A DNA stretch of 64,000 bases from UBA1952 sp965246905 (GCA_965246905.1 CBDFFZ010000009.1:124001-188000); one strand, 5' to 3'. Positions 41,733-52,295 are shown, counted from the first letter of the stretch. Notes: generated from the letters alone by a model not told the origin. Numbers and translations: made by a program.

Positions 41733-44700
41733 TTAACGTTTTATTGCAATCTTTTCTATAATGGAGCTTCCATCAACGCTGGCTACTTTAACGAAGTAAA
41801 GGCCTGAAGCGAAAGCCGCAGTATTGATTGTATAAGGTGCAGTGCTAAGAATAATATTATTATTTGTGAAAACGATCCTGCCGAGCACATCTGTTATCAG
41901 AACAGATGCTGTACCTGTACCTCCTGCCTGGCTGATGTTGAGGCTTGTATTTGCAGGGTTAGGATATATTGAATAGGTTTTCTTAGATGCTAAAATGCCT
42001 TGTGTGCCTCTTCCGCGCGGCGTACCGTCATTATTTGAGTTTGCGGCAATACTGAAACCGAAGCTTACATTCCCATATACTTCTTCTTCTGAATGGAGCT
42101 ATATCTTCTGCGCCGTATCCCATGCCGGTAGTATCTGCCGGGCTCATAGTAAGCTCCCGCACATGTATTTCCTGATCTGTAATATCGAAAGGTATCTCTA
42201 CGCCATCCTTCATTACAAAATCAATTGCTACCTCATTCTTTGTATTTGCTTCAAGGGTGATGTTGTCCAGGCGCAATGGCGTGGCCGGATCATAGATAAA
42301 AGTATGCGCACCTTCATCGAAGCCGCCGTACTGGCCTTGCCTGCCGCCTTCCGTCCATCTGTTAAACAAGTCTTCATCAAGATGCACTACTGCATATATA
42401 TAATCGGAAAGATTGCCTGCAAAATGGCGGAAGATGTCTTTGTTGTTCAATACTTGTAAAGAGAAGACCCTTGCCTGTGCGCCTGCGTTTCCAAAACCAA
42501 CAATATGATCTGTACCGCGGTTGGCGGTGTTGTAATTGGTAACGATCAGGTTGCGGGTAACGATATTGTTGCTTCTAAGAACATTGTACTTCACGTTGGA
42601 ATCAATGTACTCTGCTGGTATAATACCATAAGGTGCCGTTGGCGATGTTTCTATTCTTGCCAGTACGCAGGCGTCGATTTGCTGTTGCGAATTATAGTCC
42701 TGCGGCTTGGGCGGGGTCCATGCGCGTACAAGTGTGACCGCCTGCCCCGGCTGTAAAGGCGGTACGGTTACCGCGCTATCTGATGTTATTTCCTTTCCTG
42801 TGGCCGGGTTGGCGCCGGTGCCGTTTATCCAATCCGTTTTCCATTTTTCGCTGGTGGATGCCTGGGTCCAATAAAGCCTGAGCTTCGCATTTGCCGAAGG
42901 CGATACTGCGCAGCCCACATTGCGTACCCGTACATACAGGAAGTTGGGGTTGCTGTTAAAGTACTCCGGGTTTTCGTGCGTGGAATCTCCGTCCTGCAAC
43001 TGCCGGTTCCAGATATCGGGGCTTTGCCATAGCTGCCAGTCGCGGGGGTCGCGCATGGCCATTTTGTTCGGCTCTTCGAGCATATCGGCATACGAGTCGT
43101 GCATGGCAAGATCATACTTTGCCGGGTCTGTTATGAGCTCTGCGCTAAAGAACTTGGACGCTACTTTCTGCACCGGCGATTCATCATAGACCGTAAGCTT
43201 ATAGCTTACGCTTGTAACGGGCGACACAATAGTAGGCTCTGCAAGGGTGCTGTCATCGAGCCCGCCGCCAATATAGAGCCCTAACTGGGTCGATTCCCAG
43301 CAATACCGCAGGTTGCCATACCCGTTCTTTACATGCGCCCTGAGCTTAGGCTTTGGCGCATTGCTGCCTATAGCCGGGCTGCAGCGGTTGCTCATCTCGA
43401 TGCCTTCTATATACATGGTTTGGGTAGCCGGTTCATATTCATTATAGCCGGCCGCTCTGGTTACCGCTTTAAAAGCATCTACCCGCTTACCTATTTTGCC
43501 TGCATAGGGTGCATTGATGGGTATTCCATCGATAGGTGTACCTGTTTGTCTTAAGTATATATTCCAGTTGATAAGGCGATAGCGCCTGCTTGGCTGCCAC
43601 CATAAGCCCTAAGGTACCGGCTACAATGGGCGATGCCGAGGAAGTGCCGGCCTCCTGCATATAGCTGTATTTGGCGGTGGCATCGTTCCAGAGCACCGGC
43701 ACATCATAGCCTGCCGCGGCCATATCCACCCGGTCGTTATAGTTGTAGGTGCGTGTAACGCCGGGAAATTTAAACAGGTCCATGTCATAAATAGAGCCGG
43801 CAGCAGGCGGCTGGCAGCCAACGCCTGTAACGGATATATTGTGGTTGAAAGAAGCCGGGAACTCATAATAGGACGGTACTTGCGGGTATGCCCGATCTAC
43901 GTCGCCGTTTGCCTGCTGCAAAGCAGGCGATAGTTCCATTCTCATAGATCTCATCATATGTGCTCTGCTCCCAGAACTGGATATTATGGTCGTAAATGTA
44001 TGGCGAGGAACGAAACGATTCAATAAAGCTGCCATTCAGTACCCTGCGCCCGTCTTTAGACATTTGCAGAAACACGCTATCCTGATCATACTCAGCCGTC
44101 GAAAAATCGAGCTTGCAGTTAAAGCCTATGCTGGCAAGGCCTAAGCTGTTATCTGTTTTTCCGGCAAGCAGCCCGGATACGCCTGTGCCATGCTTATCGC
44201 TCTTGAATGGGTAGAGAATATTTGCCCTCAGTAATTTAAACTTGCCGGCAAGGTCTTCATGCGCCGGGTTTACATATTCATCCACGATGCCAATCACTAC
44301 GGTATCCTGATCATTATTATAAGTGCCTTTTTTTACATCCCAGGCATTTTTCGCATCAATCTGCTGCAAATGCCACGGAATATGGGTAAGTACCGCCGGG
44401 AGGTAATAATCGTTGGGCAGGTACTGGTACCTAACCTCAGGCACGGGCTGTGCATAGCCGAATATGGCCGGGAAGAGCGCTTTGATATCTGCAATGAACT
44501 GCGGGGAGGATACTTCCACGGCATACACCTGCCGCATCATCGGGTACCGCGAGTTGGCATAGGCCTTGCTGAACCTGCGGAACTGGTAACCGGCCTTTAT
44601 GGCATTGAGCCCTGCCTGCCGGAAGGTAACATTTACGGTGCGGCCGCTGCCGGGGCTTACGGTGGGTATGTAAGCGGCATCGGGTATGCGCACAAAGAAT

Positions 44701-44775
44701 TTTAGAGAAGGTCTGGCTATACCCTGGGCAGGCGCATAGCAAGGCCAGTAAGAGCATGAGGCATGTCTTTTTCAT
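41733..44775 (-). pseudogene. Subtilisin-like (S8) T9SS-secreted protease, frameshifted
   Basis: Reading from ATG 44775 gives a signal peptide (MKKTCLMLLLALLCACPG). After a frame change near 44705 comes an N-terminal region and then the S8 domain. The catalytic aspartate is in VIGIVDEYVNP, the histidine in HGTGVSGLLAG, and the serine in GTSSASPIVAGTLG. A second change lies near 43915 and a third near 43550. A beta-rich region of about 450 residues follows. The last change is at the TTC/GAA triplet run near 42080-42090. Beyond it the frame carries a T9SS sorting domain (SIYPNPANTSLNISQAGG, ending KIAIKR) with stop at 41733-41735. All catalytic residues are intact, so the gene is recent if decaying. 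Confidence 0.78.
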
Positions 44776-44821
44776 GGTTGCTATATTTGTTTTGGAAAAC
44801 TGTGGGGAAAGAAAAGGGAGG

Positions 44822-46349
44822 TTAAGGATGATCCAATAGGGAGAGGCGCTGCACGAGGGGCAGGCTGCCATCGGCAAAGCGGCATTTTATAAAATAGGCG
44901 CCGGGCGGCAGGCCGCCGGTAGTTAGCAGCATAGACGCCGCAGGGCTTTGCGTAAGCTGCCGCAGTACCCGCCCGTCTGCAGGCTATGATATCAGCGCCG
45001 CTTATCTGCGCTGCGCCCATGCTGCGAAGCGTTGCTGTACCGGCGGCAGGATTAGGGTACAGCGCTATGTTATTACTATTGGGTAAAGGCGCATCGGCAA
45101 CAGCAAGCGGCGCATCGGGCAGGTAGCGAGCAAGTGTAAAATCTTGGCTATGATTACTGAATGTGCCGTTTGGTACACCTGAATGACCGCATACTACGAT
45201 CCTGCCATCCTGCTGCAGCGCTATACCGTGCGGCCAATCCGAGTCCCATCCCTGCATATCATCCTTTATTGTGCCATTCCTGCCAAAGGTTGAATCGAGC
45301 GATACGCCATTGGCCTTTACGCGCAGCGTGAAAAAATCAAACCGCTGCAAGTCGCGCCCTGTGCCTACAATACGCCCGTCGGGCAGGAACAGGAACTTTT
45401 CCATATCGCCCTCCTCTATCGAAAACAACCCATTAGTGCCGAAAGTGGAGTCTAAGCTGCCATCCGTACCGAGCCGGAAGAGGTAGGCGCCGCCTGCGGT
45501 GCCGCCGAGCACCATCTTGCCATCTGCCTGGAGGTGCATATCCTTGAGGTAGGTAAGGGCACCGGGGAAGGGATTGGGAAAGGCAAAGCCGCGGTCGCCA
45601 AAAGCGCTGTCGAGGCGGCCGTCCGGCAAGTATCTTGCCGCCATCAGGCTGTTACCGTAGTTGTAATTATAAGATTCACCGGCAACTACGATCTTCCCAT
45701 CTGCCATGATATCCATAGCATAAACATGTACAAACGTCCGGAAAGTTTTGGTAATGCCGCCTGTGCCAAATGTATTATCTAATGTGCCATTAGCATTTAA
45801 ACGGGCCAGGAAAACAGAATCTCCATTATTTCCACCCAATAGTATTTTACCATCCGGCTGTACCAGCAGGCCATTATTTTCAGCAGAATATATTTTGTCT
45901 CCAAATACTATAACCGTGCCATTTACACCAAACGCTGAATCAAGAACGCCATTTGATTTTATCCTTTGAAGAAAGTAATCTTTATTGTTGATGTACCCTG
46001 AAATAATAATCTTACCATCCAATTGAAGCGCAATTCTGCTTACATCAGGATCCGAGATATAGCTTATTAAAGCTGATTCAGAAAAGCAAAGGCCACCATT
46101 GCCAAAAGTGTTATCTAAAGTGCCGTTGGTATTATAGCGCACTGTTGTAACTCCTTTTGTACTCTGGCCGGTGGCAACGATCTTCTGGTCGCTTTGAATA
46201 GCTACGGCATGGCCAAAGCTGAGGGCATTTTGAATATTGGTAATCACTACGCCGCGATCACCGAAGGTAGGGTCGAGGCCAATGCGGGTCTGGGCATTTG
46301 TAGCAGATGCGCAGCACAGGCAACAGAATATTGCGATAGCTCGTTTCAT
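44822..46349 (-). pseudogene. Delta-60 repeat propeller protein with T9SS sorting domain, one frameshift
   Basis: From ATG 46349 the protein has a signal peptide (MKRAIAIFCCLCCASATNAQ). About seven delta-60 (DUF5122-like) propeller repeats follow, each with the pattern LD-TFG--G then DGKI-V-G (for example LDPTFGDRG, LDNTFGNGG, LDSTFGTNG). Such domains decorate secreted Bacteroidota proteins. The C-terminal sorting domain (NIALYPNPAAGTATLRSMG) breaks near 44975-44990. In the next frame it continues DGRVLRQLTQ and ends FADGSLPLVQRLSLLDHP at TAA 44822-44824, a proper sorting-domain end. If the shift is real the protein would lose its export signal. A full consensus promoter precedes it. Confidence 0.8.
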
Positions 46350-46380
46350 AAGGCATTGCATTTAGGGGTACAATGTAGCG

Positions 46381-46411
46381 CAAAAGTAATCTAATTGTTT
46401 AATTAAGCAAA
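46381..46411 (-). promoter_or_regulatory. Full consensus promoter of the delta-60 gene
   Basis: On the minus strand TTTG (46411-46408), exactly 19 nt, then TACTTTTG (46388-46381) reproduce the TTTG-N19-TAnnTTTG promoter. The -7 element is 31 bp from the ATG. Confidence 0.85.
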
Positions 46412-46452
46412 TTTGCCCAATAAAAATATTAGTCCCTTTTCCACCTTGTTGC

Positions 46453-46686
46453 GTGAGCCGCCAAAAGCAATTCCGGAACAACGACGTACTTGTGGCATTC
46501 GGGAATAAAGTCCGTGAGCTTAGGAAGGCTAAAGGTATTTCCCAACAGCAATTTGCCCATAACTGCGGCATTGAGCTAAGCCAGATCAATAGGATAGAGC
46601 TCGGGAAAATCAACACCAGTATCTCCCACCTTTTTTTAATAGCCAGTCAATTGGAAATACCAGCTAAAGATTTGCTTGATTTTTAA
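46453..46686 (+). CDS. XRE-family HTH regulator
   Basis: The 77-residue protein is one Cro/C1-type helix-turn-helix. The core runs from VRELRKAKGISQQQFAHNCG (first and second helices) through IELSQINRIELGKINTS (recognition helix) to a last helix HLFLIASQLEIPAKDLLDF. The start is a GTG; the next possible start would remove the first helix only slightly. It is divergent from the delta-60 cargo gene; the intergenic region of about 100 bp contains that gene's full promoter. The regulator may therefore control it, itself, or both. No other domain is present. Confidence 0.85.
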   Translation: MSRQKQFRNNDVLVAFGNKVRELRKAKGISQQQFAHNCGIELSQINRIELGKINTSISHLFLIASQLEIPAKDLLDF

Positions 46687-47193
46687 TTGGCGAATATTTT
46701 ATTACCCGTTATTTAATCCAGGCAACACCAAATCTATAACCTACACATCCGTGTTTGCAACGCAGATGCATCCAGCACTGCTTTTGCAAAGCCGGTGAAG
46801 GCAGAGGTAGCTTTATTATTCTCCCAAACCAATAGTCGCTTTTTGCCCGCTGCTTCCGCTGTTTCCCTTACCCCACCCAAATTACATACCCGTTATAGAA
46901 TACAAATACAGCACAGTGGCTTCGGCAAAACTATAATACCTATAAGGAGAAGGTACGCCAATCTACAGCTTCAGGCGGAAGAGGCGATGCTGGTGATCAG
47001 AAACCGGTTGTTGCCCATCTTTACGGCGGCCTTACCCTGGCCGATGTGGAGCCCACCGGCGGACAGGCAGGGCTGATGCCATTCAGGCGCTTACTTTCAA
47101 CATTCCGGAAAATTACCCCCTCCGGCTGTAAGCCTTTCCTAAAAATGCCTACTTTAGCGGCATATCCTCTTTCTCCCCCTCCCAACAACAGCA
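46687..47193. other. Gap before the alpha/beta hydrolase gene
   Basis: No gene is supported. Open frames of about 90 codons exist but lack protein-like order. A stretch around 46960-47070 (YGGLTLADVEPTGG in one frame) could be a gene remnant, which is speculation. A weak -7 element (TACTTTAG, 47151-47158) precedes the next gene. Confidence 0.4.
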
Positions 47194-47979
47194 ATGGAGT
47201 ACGAAATAAAGCAGAACGGCAAATTCAAGTATGTGGAAGAAGGATCCGGCGAGCCGCTGGTGCTGCTGCACGGCCTCTTCGGCGCGCTCTCCAACTTCGC
47301 CGATCTTATCGAGCACTTCCGCGCTACCCACCGCGTTATCATCCCCCTCCTCCCGCTTTACGATCTTACCCTTTTAGAGACTTCCGTATCCGGCCTCGCG
47401 AGGCATGTACAGAAGTTTATGGACGCGATGAACCTGAGCAATGTACACCTCCTGGGCAATTCGCTCGGCGGCCACGTAGGCCTCGCTTACCTGCTAAAGC
47501 ATCCGGCTAAAATAAAGACGATCACCCTTACCGGCTCTTCCGGTTTGTTTGAGAATGGCATGGGCGAAACGTACCCCAAGCGCGGCGACCGGGAATTCAT
47601 CCGCAAGAAAACTGCGATGACTTTCTACGACCCCAATATGGCCAATACCGCCCTGGTGGATGAGATCTTCAATATCGTGAATAACCGGATGAAGGCGATC
47701 AAGATCATCTACCTCGCCAAAAGCGCTATCCGCCACAACCTGGGCGATGAGCTCAAGGATATCAAAATACCCTGCTGCCTTATCTGGGGTAAGAATGATA
47801 CAATTACGCCACCAATGGTTGCGGAGGAGTTTCACAGCCTGCTGCCTGCCTCAGAGCTTCACTGGATCGATAAATGCGGCCATGCACCGATGATGGAAGT
47901 ACCGGCTGAATTCAATGCCATTCTTGCCCGTTTTCTTAGTGAGCACAAGGGGGCAGCTTCGCCCACACCCGTGTCTTAA
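47194..47979 (+). CDS. Alpha/beta hydrolase
   Basis: The 261-residue protein has the full catalytic set of the fold: the HGLFG oxyanion strand end at about 26-30, the nucleophile elbow GNSLGGH near 91-97 (serine 93), the acid in WGKNDTITP near 200-208, and the histidine in KCGHAPMME near 228-236. The cap region (about 125-185) is short. The substrate cannot be deduced; the enzyme could be an esterase, a meta-cleavage-product hydrolase relative or a lipase-like protein. It is cytoplasmic, with no signal peptide. It lies 72 bp before the CBS gene on the same strand, which may place them in one transcript. Confidence 0.9.
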   Translation: MEYEIKQNGKFKYVEEGSGEPLVLLHGLFGALSNFADLIEHFRATHRVIIPLLPLYDLTLLETSVSGLARHVQKFMDAMNLSNVHLLGNSLGGHVGLAYLLKHPAKIKTITLTGSSGLFENGMGETYPKRGDREFIRKKTAMTFYDPNMANTALVDEIFNIVNNRMKAIKIIYLAKSAIRHNLGDELKDIKIPCCLIWGKNDTITPPMVAEEFHSLLPASELHWIDKCGHAPMMEVPAEFNAILARFLSEHKGAASPTPVS

Positions 47980-48051
47980 CGTTCCCGCAACACCCGTTTT
48001 ACCCAACTGGAGCAAGATTTGTATCGTTTATAGTACAAGAGGAACCAAGCA

Positions 48052-48711
48052 ATGATCATCGAGGAGCTCATATCGCCCATAGTACCCACGCTGCTACCCA
48101 GCGATACGGGCAATCATGCGTTGAATGTTATGGAGGAAGCCCACCTGACGCAACTGCCGATGGTAAAGGAAAATGAATATATAGGGCTTGTAAAGGAAAG
48201 CGATGTGCTGGACCTTCCCCTGCCCGGTGATGCGCTTAATGGCAATTTTACAGCGTACCGTCCCGCAGTAAGGGCTGGCGGCCACCCTTTTGAGGCCATG
48301 CGTATCGCCCATCAGTATAACCTGAATATCGTTCCGGTTGTAGATGGCGCGGATAAATACCTCGGAGCAATTACCCGCGATGACCTGCTGAAATACATTA
48401 CCGAGAACAGTGGCATGGATAACCCCGGTGGTATAATCGTCCTCCAGATGGAGCCGCGCAACTACAGCCTTACCGAAATTGCCCGCATTTGCGAGAGCGA
48501 GGACGTGCTGGTAATGAGCTCGCAGGTAAGCAATAATACAGTTACGGGCCTGCTGGAAGTAACGCTGAAAACAAACCGTACGAATTTAGAGCCGGTAATC
48601 TCCTCCTTCGAGCGCCATGAGTATGAGATCAAGGAAGTATTCGGCGCGCAGGCTGGCCAGGAGGAGATAATGAGCCGCTATAACCTGCTGATGAATTATA
48701 TCAACATGTAG
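48052..48711 (+). CDS. CBS-domain protein
   Basis: The 219-residue protein has two CBS motifs in residues 1-125: MIIEELISPIVPTLLPSD, HLTQLPMVKENEYIGLVKES, then NIVPVVDGADKYLGAITRDD. The C-terminal part (about 130-219) looks like an ACT-like fold (GGIIVLQMEPRNYSLTEIAR, VTGLLEVTLKTN). CBS pairs bind adenine nucleotides and signal energy or redox state. In many Bacteroidota a CBS protein lies next to nadK, but here nadK is about 8 kb away. The ligand is unknown. Confidence 0.85.
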   Translation: MIIEELISPIVPTLLPSDTGNHALNVMEEAHLTQLPMVKENEYIGLVKESDVLDLPLPGDALNGNFTAYRPAVRAGGHPFEAMRIAHQYNLNIVPVVDGADKYLGAITRDDLLKYITENSGMDNPGGIIVLQMEPRNYSLTEIARICESEDVLVMSSQVSNNTVTGLLEVTLKTNRTNLEPVISSFERHEYEIKEVFGAQAGQEEIMSRYNLLMNYINM

Positions 48712-48735
48712 CTGTTAAGGCCGAACGTAAACTTA

Positions 48736-48778
48736 AAAGGCAAAAGATGAGTAGGGTATCCTGCTTACTTTTGCCTTT
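48736..48778. terminator. Hairpin after the CBS gene that overlaps a promoter
   Basis: AAAGGCAAAAG (48736-48746) and CTTTTGCCTTT (48768-48778) form perfect 11-bp arms 24 bp after the CBS stop. The right arm contains TACTTTTG, the -7 element of the next gene. Confidence 0.5.
48766..48773 (+). promoter_or_regulatory. -7 promoter element for the DUF3109 gene
   Basis: TACTTTTG matches TAnnTTTG, 51 bp before the ATG. Confidence 0.5.
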
Positions 48779-48824
48779 CTCATTGGCGGTCAATCCGGCT
48801 TTACCATTTAATTTTTTTTAAGAA

Positions 48825-49397
48825 ATGATTGCGATAGATCATGTGCTGCTGAGCGATGAAATTGTGCAGGAAGAGTTTGTGTGCGATCTTTCGGCCTGCG
48901 CGGGCGGCTGCTGCGTGGAAGGCGATTGCGGCGCACCGGTTACGGACGAGGAGGCAGATACCATCGCCCGCATCTACCCAAAAATAAAACCTTACCTGAA
49001 GCAGGAATATATTGAGGAGATAGAGCGCAACGGCACCCACGTATATGATGATGAGTACGGGGCGGTAACCCCCACAATGGGCAGCGGCATCTGCACCTAT
49101 GCTTACCATGATGAAGCCGGAATTGTAAAATGCGCTATTGAAAAAGCCTGGCGTGCCGGCGAGGTGGATTTTCAGAAGCCGGTATCCTGTCATTTATTCC
49201 CGATACGCATTACTACGAAGCCTGGTTATGACCTGGCGAATTATGAGCCCCGCAAAAAGCTGTGCAAAGCAGCCTGCAAGCTGGGCAAAAAGCTCAAAGT
49301 GCCGGTGTACCGCTTTTTAAAGGATTCCATTACCCGTAAATATGGTGCAGCATTTTATGATACCTTAGATGCAGTAGCTAAGAAAATGAAAGAATGA
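48825..49397 (+). CDS. DUF3109 family cysteine-rich protein
   Basis: The 190-residue protein starts MIAIDHVLLSDEIVQEEFVC and has the DUF3109 pattern of cysteines: VCDLSACAGGCCVEGDCGAP at about 19-38, GICTYAY near 86-92, KCAIEKAW, SCHLFPIRIT near 123-132 and KLCKAACKLGKK near 147-158. The cysteines suggest a bound metal, perhaps iron-sulfur or zinc. The family is common in Bacteroidota and has no assigned role to my knowledge. It is cytoplasmic, without a signal peptide. It runs convergent with rpoN, whose stop is 94 bp away. Confidence 0.88.
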   Translation: MIAIDHVLLSDEIVQEEFVCDLSACAGGCCVEGDCGAPVTDEEADTIARIYPKIKPYLKQEYIEEIERNGTHVYDDEYGAVTPTMGSGICTYAYHDEAGIVKCAIEKAWRAGEVDFQKPVSCHLFPIRITTKPGYDLANYEPRKKLCKAACKLGKKLKVPVYRFLKDSITRKYGAAFYDTLDAVAKKMKE

Positions 49398-49491
49398 ATA
49401 ATGAAGAATAGACTTGAGTACTGTATTTAGATCTGCTGTCGTTGCAATCATCGCAGGAGGCCAGGCCATCTGTTCCTGATTGATTTTTTCA

Positions 49492-50967
49492 TTAAAACTG
49501 CTTCCGCATTCTTGCTACCTGTATGCCCAGCATTTCGCGGTATTTGGCTATCGTGCGGCGGGCGATGTTGTAGCCCTTTTCGTGCATCATATCCCGCAGG
49601 TGATCATCCGAGTAGGGGTTTTGCTTGTCTTCTTCACGGATCAGCTCTGTAAGCGCCACCTTTACCTCCCGTGATGACACTTCCTCGCCGCTGTCATTCT
49701 GCAGGGATTCAGAGAAAAAGAATTTCAGGCGATAGGTGCCCCATTCCGTCTGCACATATTTGCTGTTGGATACCCGGGAAATGGTAGAAATGTCGAGGCC
49801 GGTAACCGCCGCAACATCCTTGAGCACCATCGGGCGGAGTGCAGATTCATCGCCGGTAAGAAAAAAGCGCTGCTGCATTTCGGCAATCGTCTGCATTGTT
49901 TGCCGCAGGGTATGCTGGCGTTGTCTTATCGCATCAATAAACCAGCGTGCACCATCGAGTTTCTGCTTTATAAAATGCACAGCTTCCCGCTGCTCCTTGC
50001 TGCGTTTATCGCTCCGGTCATAAGCTTTCATCATTTCCATATAGCCTTCAGAGATCCGGAGATCCGGGGCATTGAGCGAGTTGAGGGTTACCTCGAGTTT
50101 GCCATCGATATTGTAAACATAAAAGTCTGGCACCACATAATTTTCGGCATTGCCGGCACTGCCGAAAGCGGCGCCGGGCTTGGGTGTAAGCTTTGAAATA
50201 ACATTGAGCGCGCCACGAAATTCTTCTTCTGTAATGTCGAGCCCTTTCTGTATGCGGCCGTAATATTTATTGATCAGATCATTAAAATAGCGCGTGATGA
50301 TTTTCTGAGCAAGGCTCATTTCCCTGGAAAGAGGTTTCTGCCGGTCAAGCTGCATCAGCAGGCATTCCTCGAGTGTCCAGGCTCCAACGCCGGCGGGGTC
50401 AAACTCGCGAATCTGGTTGATCAGGTTATTTACCTCGGCGGGGGTGGCAACTATGTTATGAGAAAAAGCGAGATCATCGATTATAGCGGGCACCTCCCGG
50501 CGCAAAAAACCTGAGTCGTCGATATTCCCGATAATCTGCTCGCCGATGGCATTGCTGCGGTCATCGAGCTCCAGCATACGAAGCTGGTCTGCGAGGAAAT
50601 CGTGAAAAGAGACTTCATCGATAGCCACCGTAGTGGTATTCTCATCATAATGGCCCAGGTCGGAATCATTATCCGCATCGTGCTCCATTTTAAGAAACTG
50701 ATCGAGGTCCATATCCTGTCCTTCGCCTTCCGTCAGCTCTACGCCGTTGTCTATTTTATCATCGCCATACATATCATCGGGCGTATCGAGCTGATAAGTA
50801 TCGTCATCGAGCTGATCGGTACCCATTACGAGGGCGGGATTTTCCTCGAGCTCTTCTTTAATACGCTGATCGAGATTTACGGAGGTAACCTCCAGCAGCT
50901 TCATGATACGGATCTGCTGGGGAGAAAGACGCTGAAAAAGTTTCTGGTGCTGGGATTGTTTCAGCAT
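49492..50967 (-). CDS. rpoN: RNA polymerase sigma-54 factor
   Basis: Sigma-54 directs RNA polymerase to -24/-12 promoters and needs AAA+ activators. The 491-residue protein has region I (MLKQSQHQKLFQRLSPQQIR, glutamine- and leucine-rich), an acidic region II (about 55-120, many D and E), the core-binding domain, and the DNA-binding domain. Near the C-terminus stands the RpoN box, here ARRTIAKYRE. The start at 50967 is preferred because the upstream ATG at 51006 lies inside a -7 element. It is divergent from ald; no AAA+ activator gene is in the window. Confidence 0.96.
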   Translation of the reverse strand: MLKQSQHQKLFQRLSPQQIRIMKLLEVTSVNLDQRIKEELEENPALVMGTDQLDDDTYQLDTPDDMYGDDKIDNGVELTEGEGQDMDLDQFLKMEHDADNDSDLGHYDENTTTVAIDEVSFHDFLADQLRMLELDDRSNAIGEQIIGNIDDSGFLRREVPAIIDDLAFSHNIVATPAEVNNLINQIREFDPAGVGAWTLEECLLMQLDRQKPLSREMSLAQKIITRYFNDLINKYYGRIQKGLDITEEEFRGALNVISKLTPKPGAAFGSAGNAENYVVPDFYVYNIDGKLEVTLNSLNAPDLRISEGYMEMMKAYDRSDKRSKEQREAVHFIKQKLDGARWFIDAIRQRQHTLRQTMQTIAEMQQRFFLTGDESALRPMVLKDVAAVTGLDISTISRVSNSKYVQTEWGTYRLKFFFSESLQNDSGEEVSSREVKVALTELIREEDKQNPYSDDHLRDMMHEKGYNIARRTIAKYREMLGIQVARMRKQF

Positions 50968-50993
50968 GCGGTTTTGGTTGACAGTGGTTACCT

Positions 50994-51001
50994 CAAAAAT
51001 A
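50994..51001 (-). promoter_or_regulatory. -7 promoter element for rpoN
   Basis: The minus strand reads TATTTTTG, 26 bp before the ATG at 50967. No -33 box is evident. Confidence 0.55.
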
Positions 51002-51071
51002 ATCAATCAGGTGTACACGGTGCCGTTTCTTTTATCGGGAGGCTTGTTGTATATTTCTGCAAATTGTAGCC

Positions 51072-52295
51072 GTGGAAAGCCCAGCAGTAAAAAAGCCGTT
51101 TGTCTCACCTTCGTTCTCCTATATCCCGCTGGAAGAGACGCTGGAAATGTTGCCTAAAAGAAAGCGCCTGTTCATCGGTCTGCCTAAGGAAACACTCTTT
51201 CAGGAAAACCGGGTAGCGCTTACACCAGAGGCCGTTTCAGTATTGGTAAATGCCGGCCACGATGTTGCGGTAGAGCACAATGCAGGCGAAGGATCTTTTT
51301 ATTTCGATACGGATTACAGCGAAGCGGGTGCGCGCATCGTGTATGATAAAGCGGAGCTTTATAAGGCTACGGCCATCATTAAAAGCGCACCGATTGCCGA
51401 GGAAGAAGCTGAATGGCTGCAACCTAACCAGGTAATTTTTTCCCCCATACACATACCAATATTGAAGGCCAGCATGATGGAGGTGCTGGTTAAAAAAAAG
51501 ATCATTGCCATTGCCTTTGAATCTATAAAAGACGATGCGGGCACCTACCCGATTGTGCGCTCCATGAGCGAGATCGCCGGCTCATCTGCTATACTTACTG
51601 CGGCCAAATACCTCAGCAATGTGCATAACGGCAAAGGCATTTTGCTGGGAGGCATCTGTGGGGTGCCGCCTGCAAAAGTGGTCATTATAGGTGCGGGCAT
51701 AGTGGGCGAATTCGCTGCACGTACGGCGCTTGGCCTTGGTGCTTCTGTAAAGATCTTTGATAATTCCGTGTACCGGCTGATGCGCCTGCAGAACAATGTA
51801 GGCCGCCGCTTATTCACTTCAGTTATAGAGCCGGTTACGCTGGCCGATGAACTGAAGAGCGCTGATGTGGCGGTAGGCGCACTGAAGCCTGCGCACGGCA
51901 TTACACCAATGGTTGTATCGGAAGAGATGGTGAGCCATATGAAGGCCGGCTCTGTGATTGTGGATGTGAGCATAGACCGTGGTGGGTGCTTTGAAACATC
52001 GCGGATGACGACCCACGAAAACCCGATATTTAAGCACTATGATGTGATCCATTATTGTGTGCCCAACATTGCTTCCGGGGTATCACGCACTGCATCAAGG
52101 GCGGTAAGCAATGTGCTGATGCCTATCCTGCAGCAATGTGCCGACAGTGGCGGTGTAGAAGGCCTGATACAGGCTAAAAGCGGTATCCGAAACGGTGTTT
52201 ATCTCTACAAAGGATGTGTAACGAATGCGCCGATTGCCAAGCGCTTCGGTATGAAATATACCGATCTTGATTTACTGCTGGCTTTTCAGGGATGA
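51072..52295 (+). CDS. ald: Alanine dehydrogenase
   Basis: The enzyme converts L-alanine to pyruvate and ammonia with NAD+. The 407-residue protein begins, after a short tail, with FIGLPKETLFQENRVALTPE, the substrate-binding start with the conserved arginine and lysine region. The NAD-binding domain has VVIIGAGIVGEFAARTALGL near 203-222. The segment IVDVSIDRGGCFETSRMTTH near 296-315 is typical of the family. The form is the longer one of Bacteroidota. The start is GTG; a TATATTTC element 15 bp upstream probably serves as -7 promoter. It is divergent from rpoN. Confidence 0.9.
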   Translation: MESPAVKKPFVSPSFSYIPLEETLEMLPKRKRLFIGLPKETLFQENRVALTPEAVSVLVNAGHDVAVEHNAGEGSFYFDTDYSEAGARIVYDKAELYKATAIIKSAPIAEEEAEWLQPNQVIFSPIHIPILKASMMEVLVKKKIIAIAFESIKDDAGTYPIVRSMSEIAGSSAILTAAKYLSNVHNGKGILLGGICGVPPAKVVIIGAGIVGEFAARTALGLGASVKIFDNSVYRLMRLQNNVGRRLFTSVIEPVTLADELKSADVAVGALKPAHGITPMVVSEEMVSHMKAGSVIVDVSIDRGGCFETSRMTTHENPIFKHYDVIHYCVPNIASGVSRTASRAVSNVLMPILQQCADSGGVEGLIQAKSGIRNGVYLYKGCVTNAPIAKRFGMKYTDLDLLLAFQG

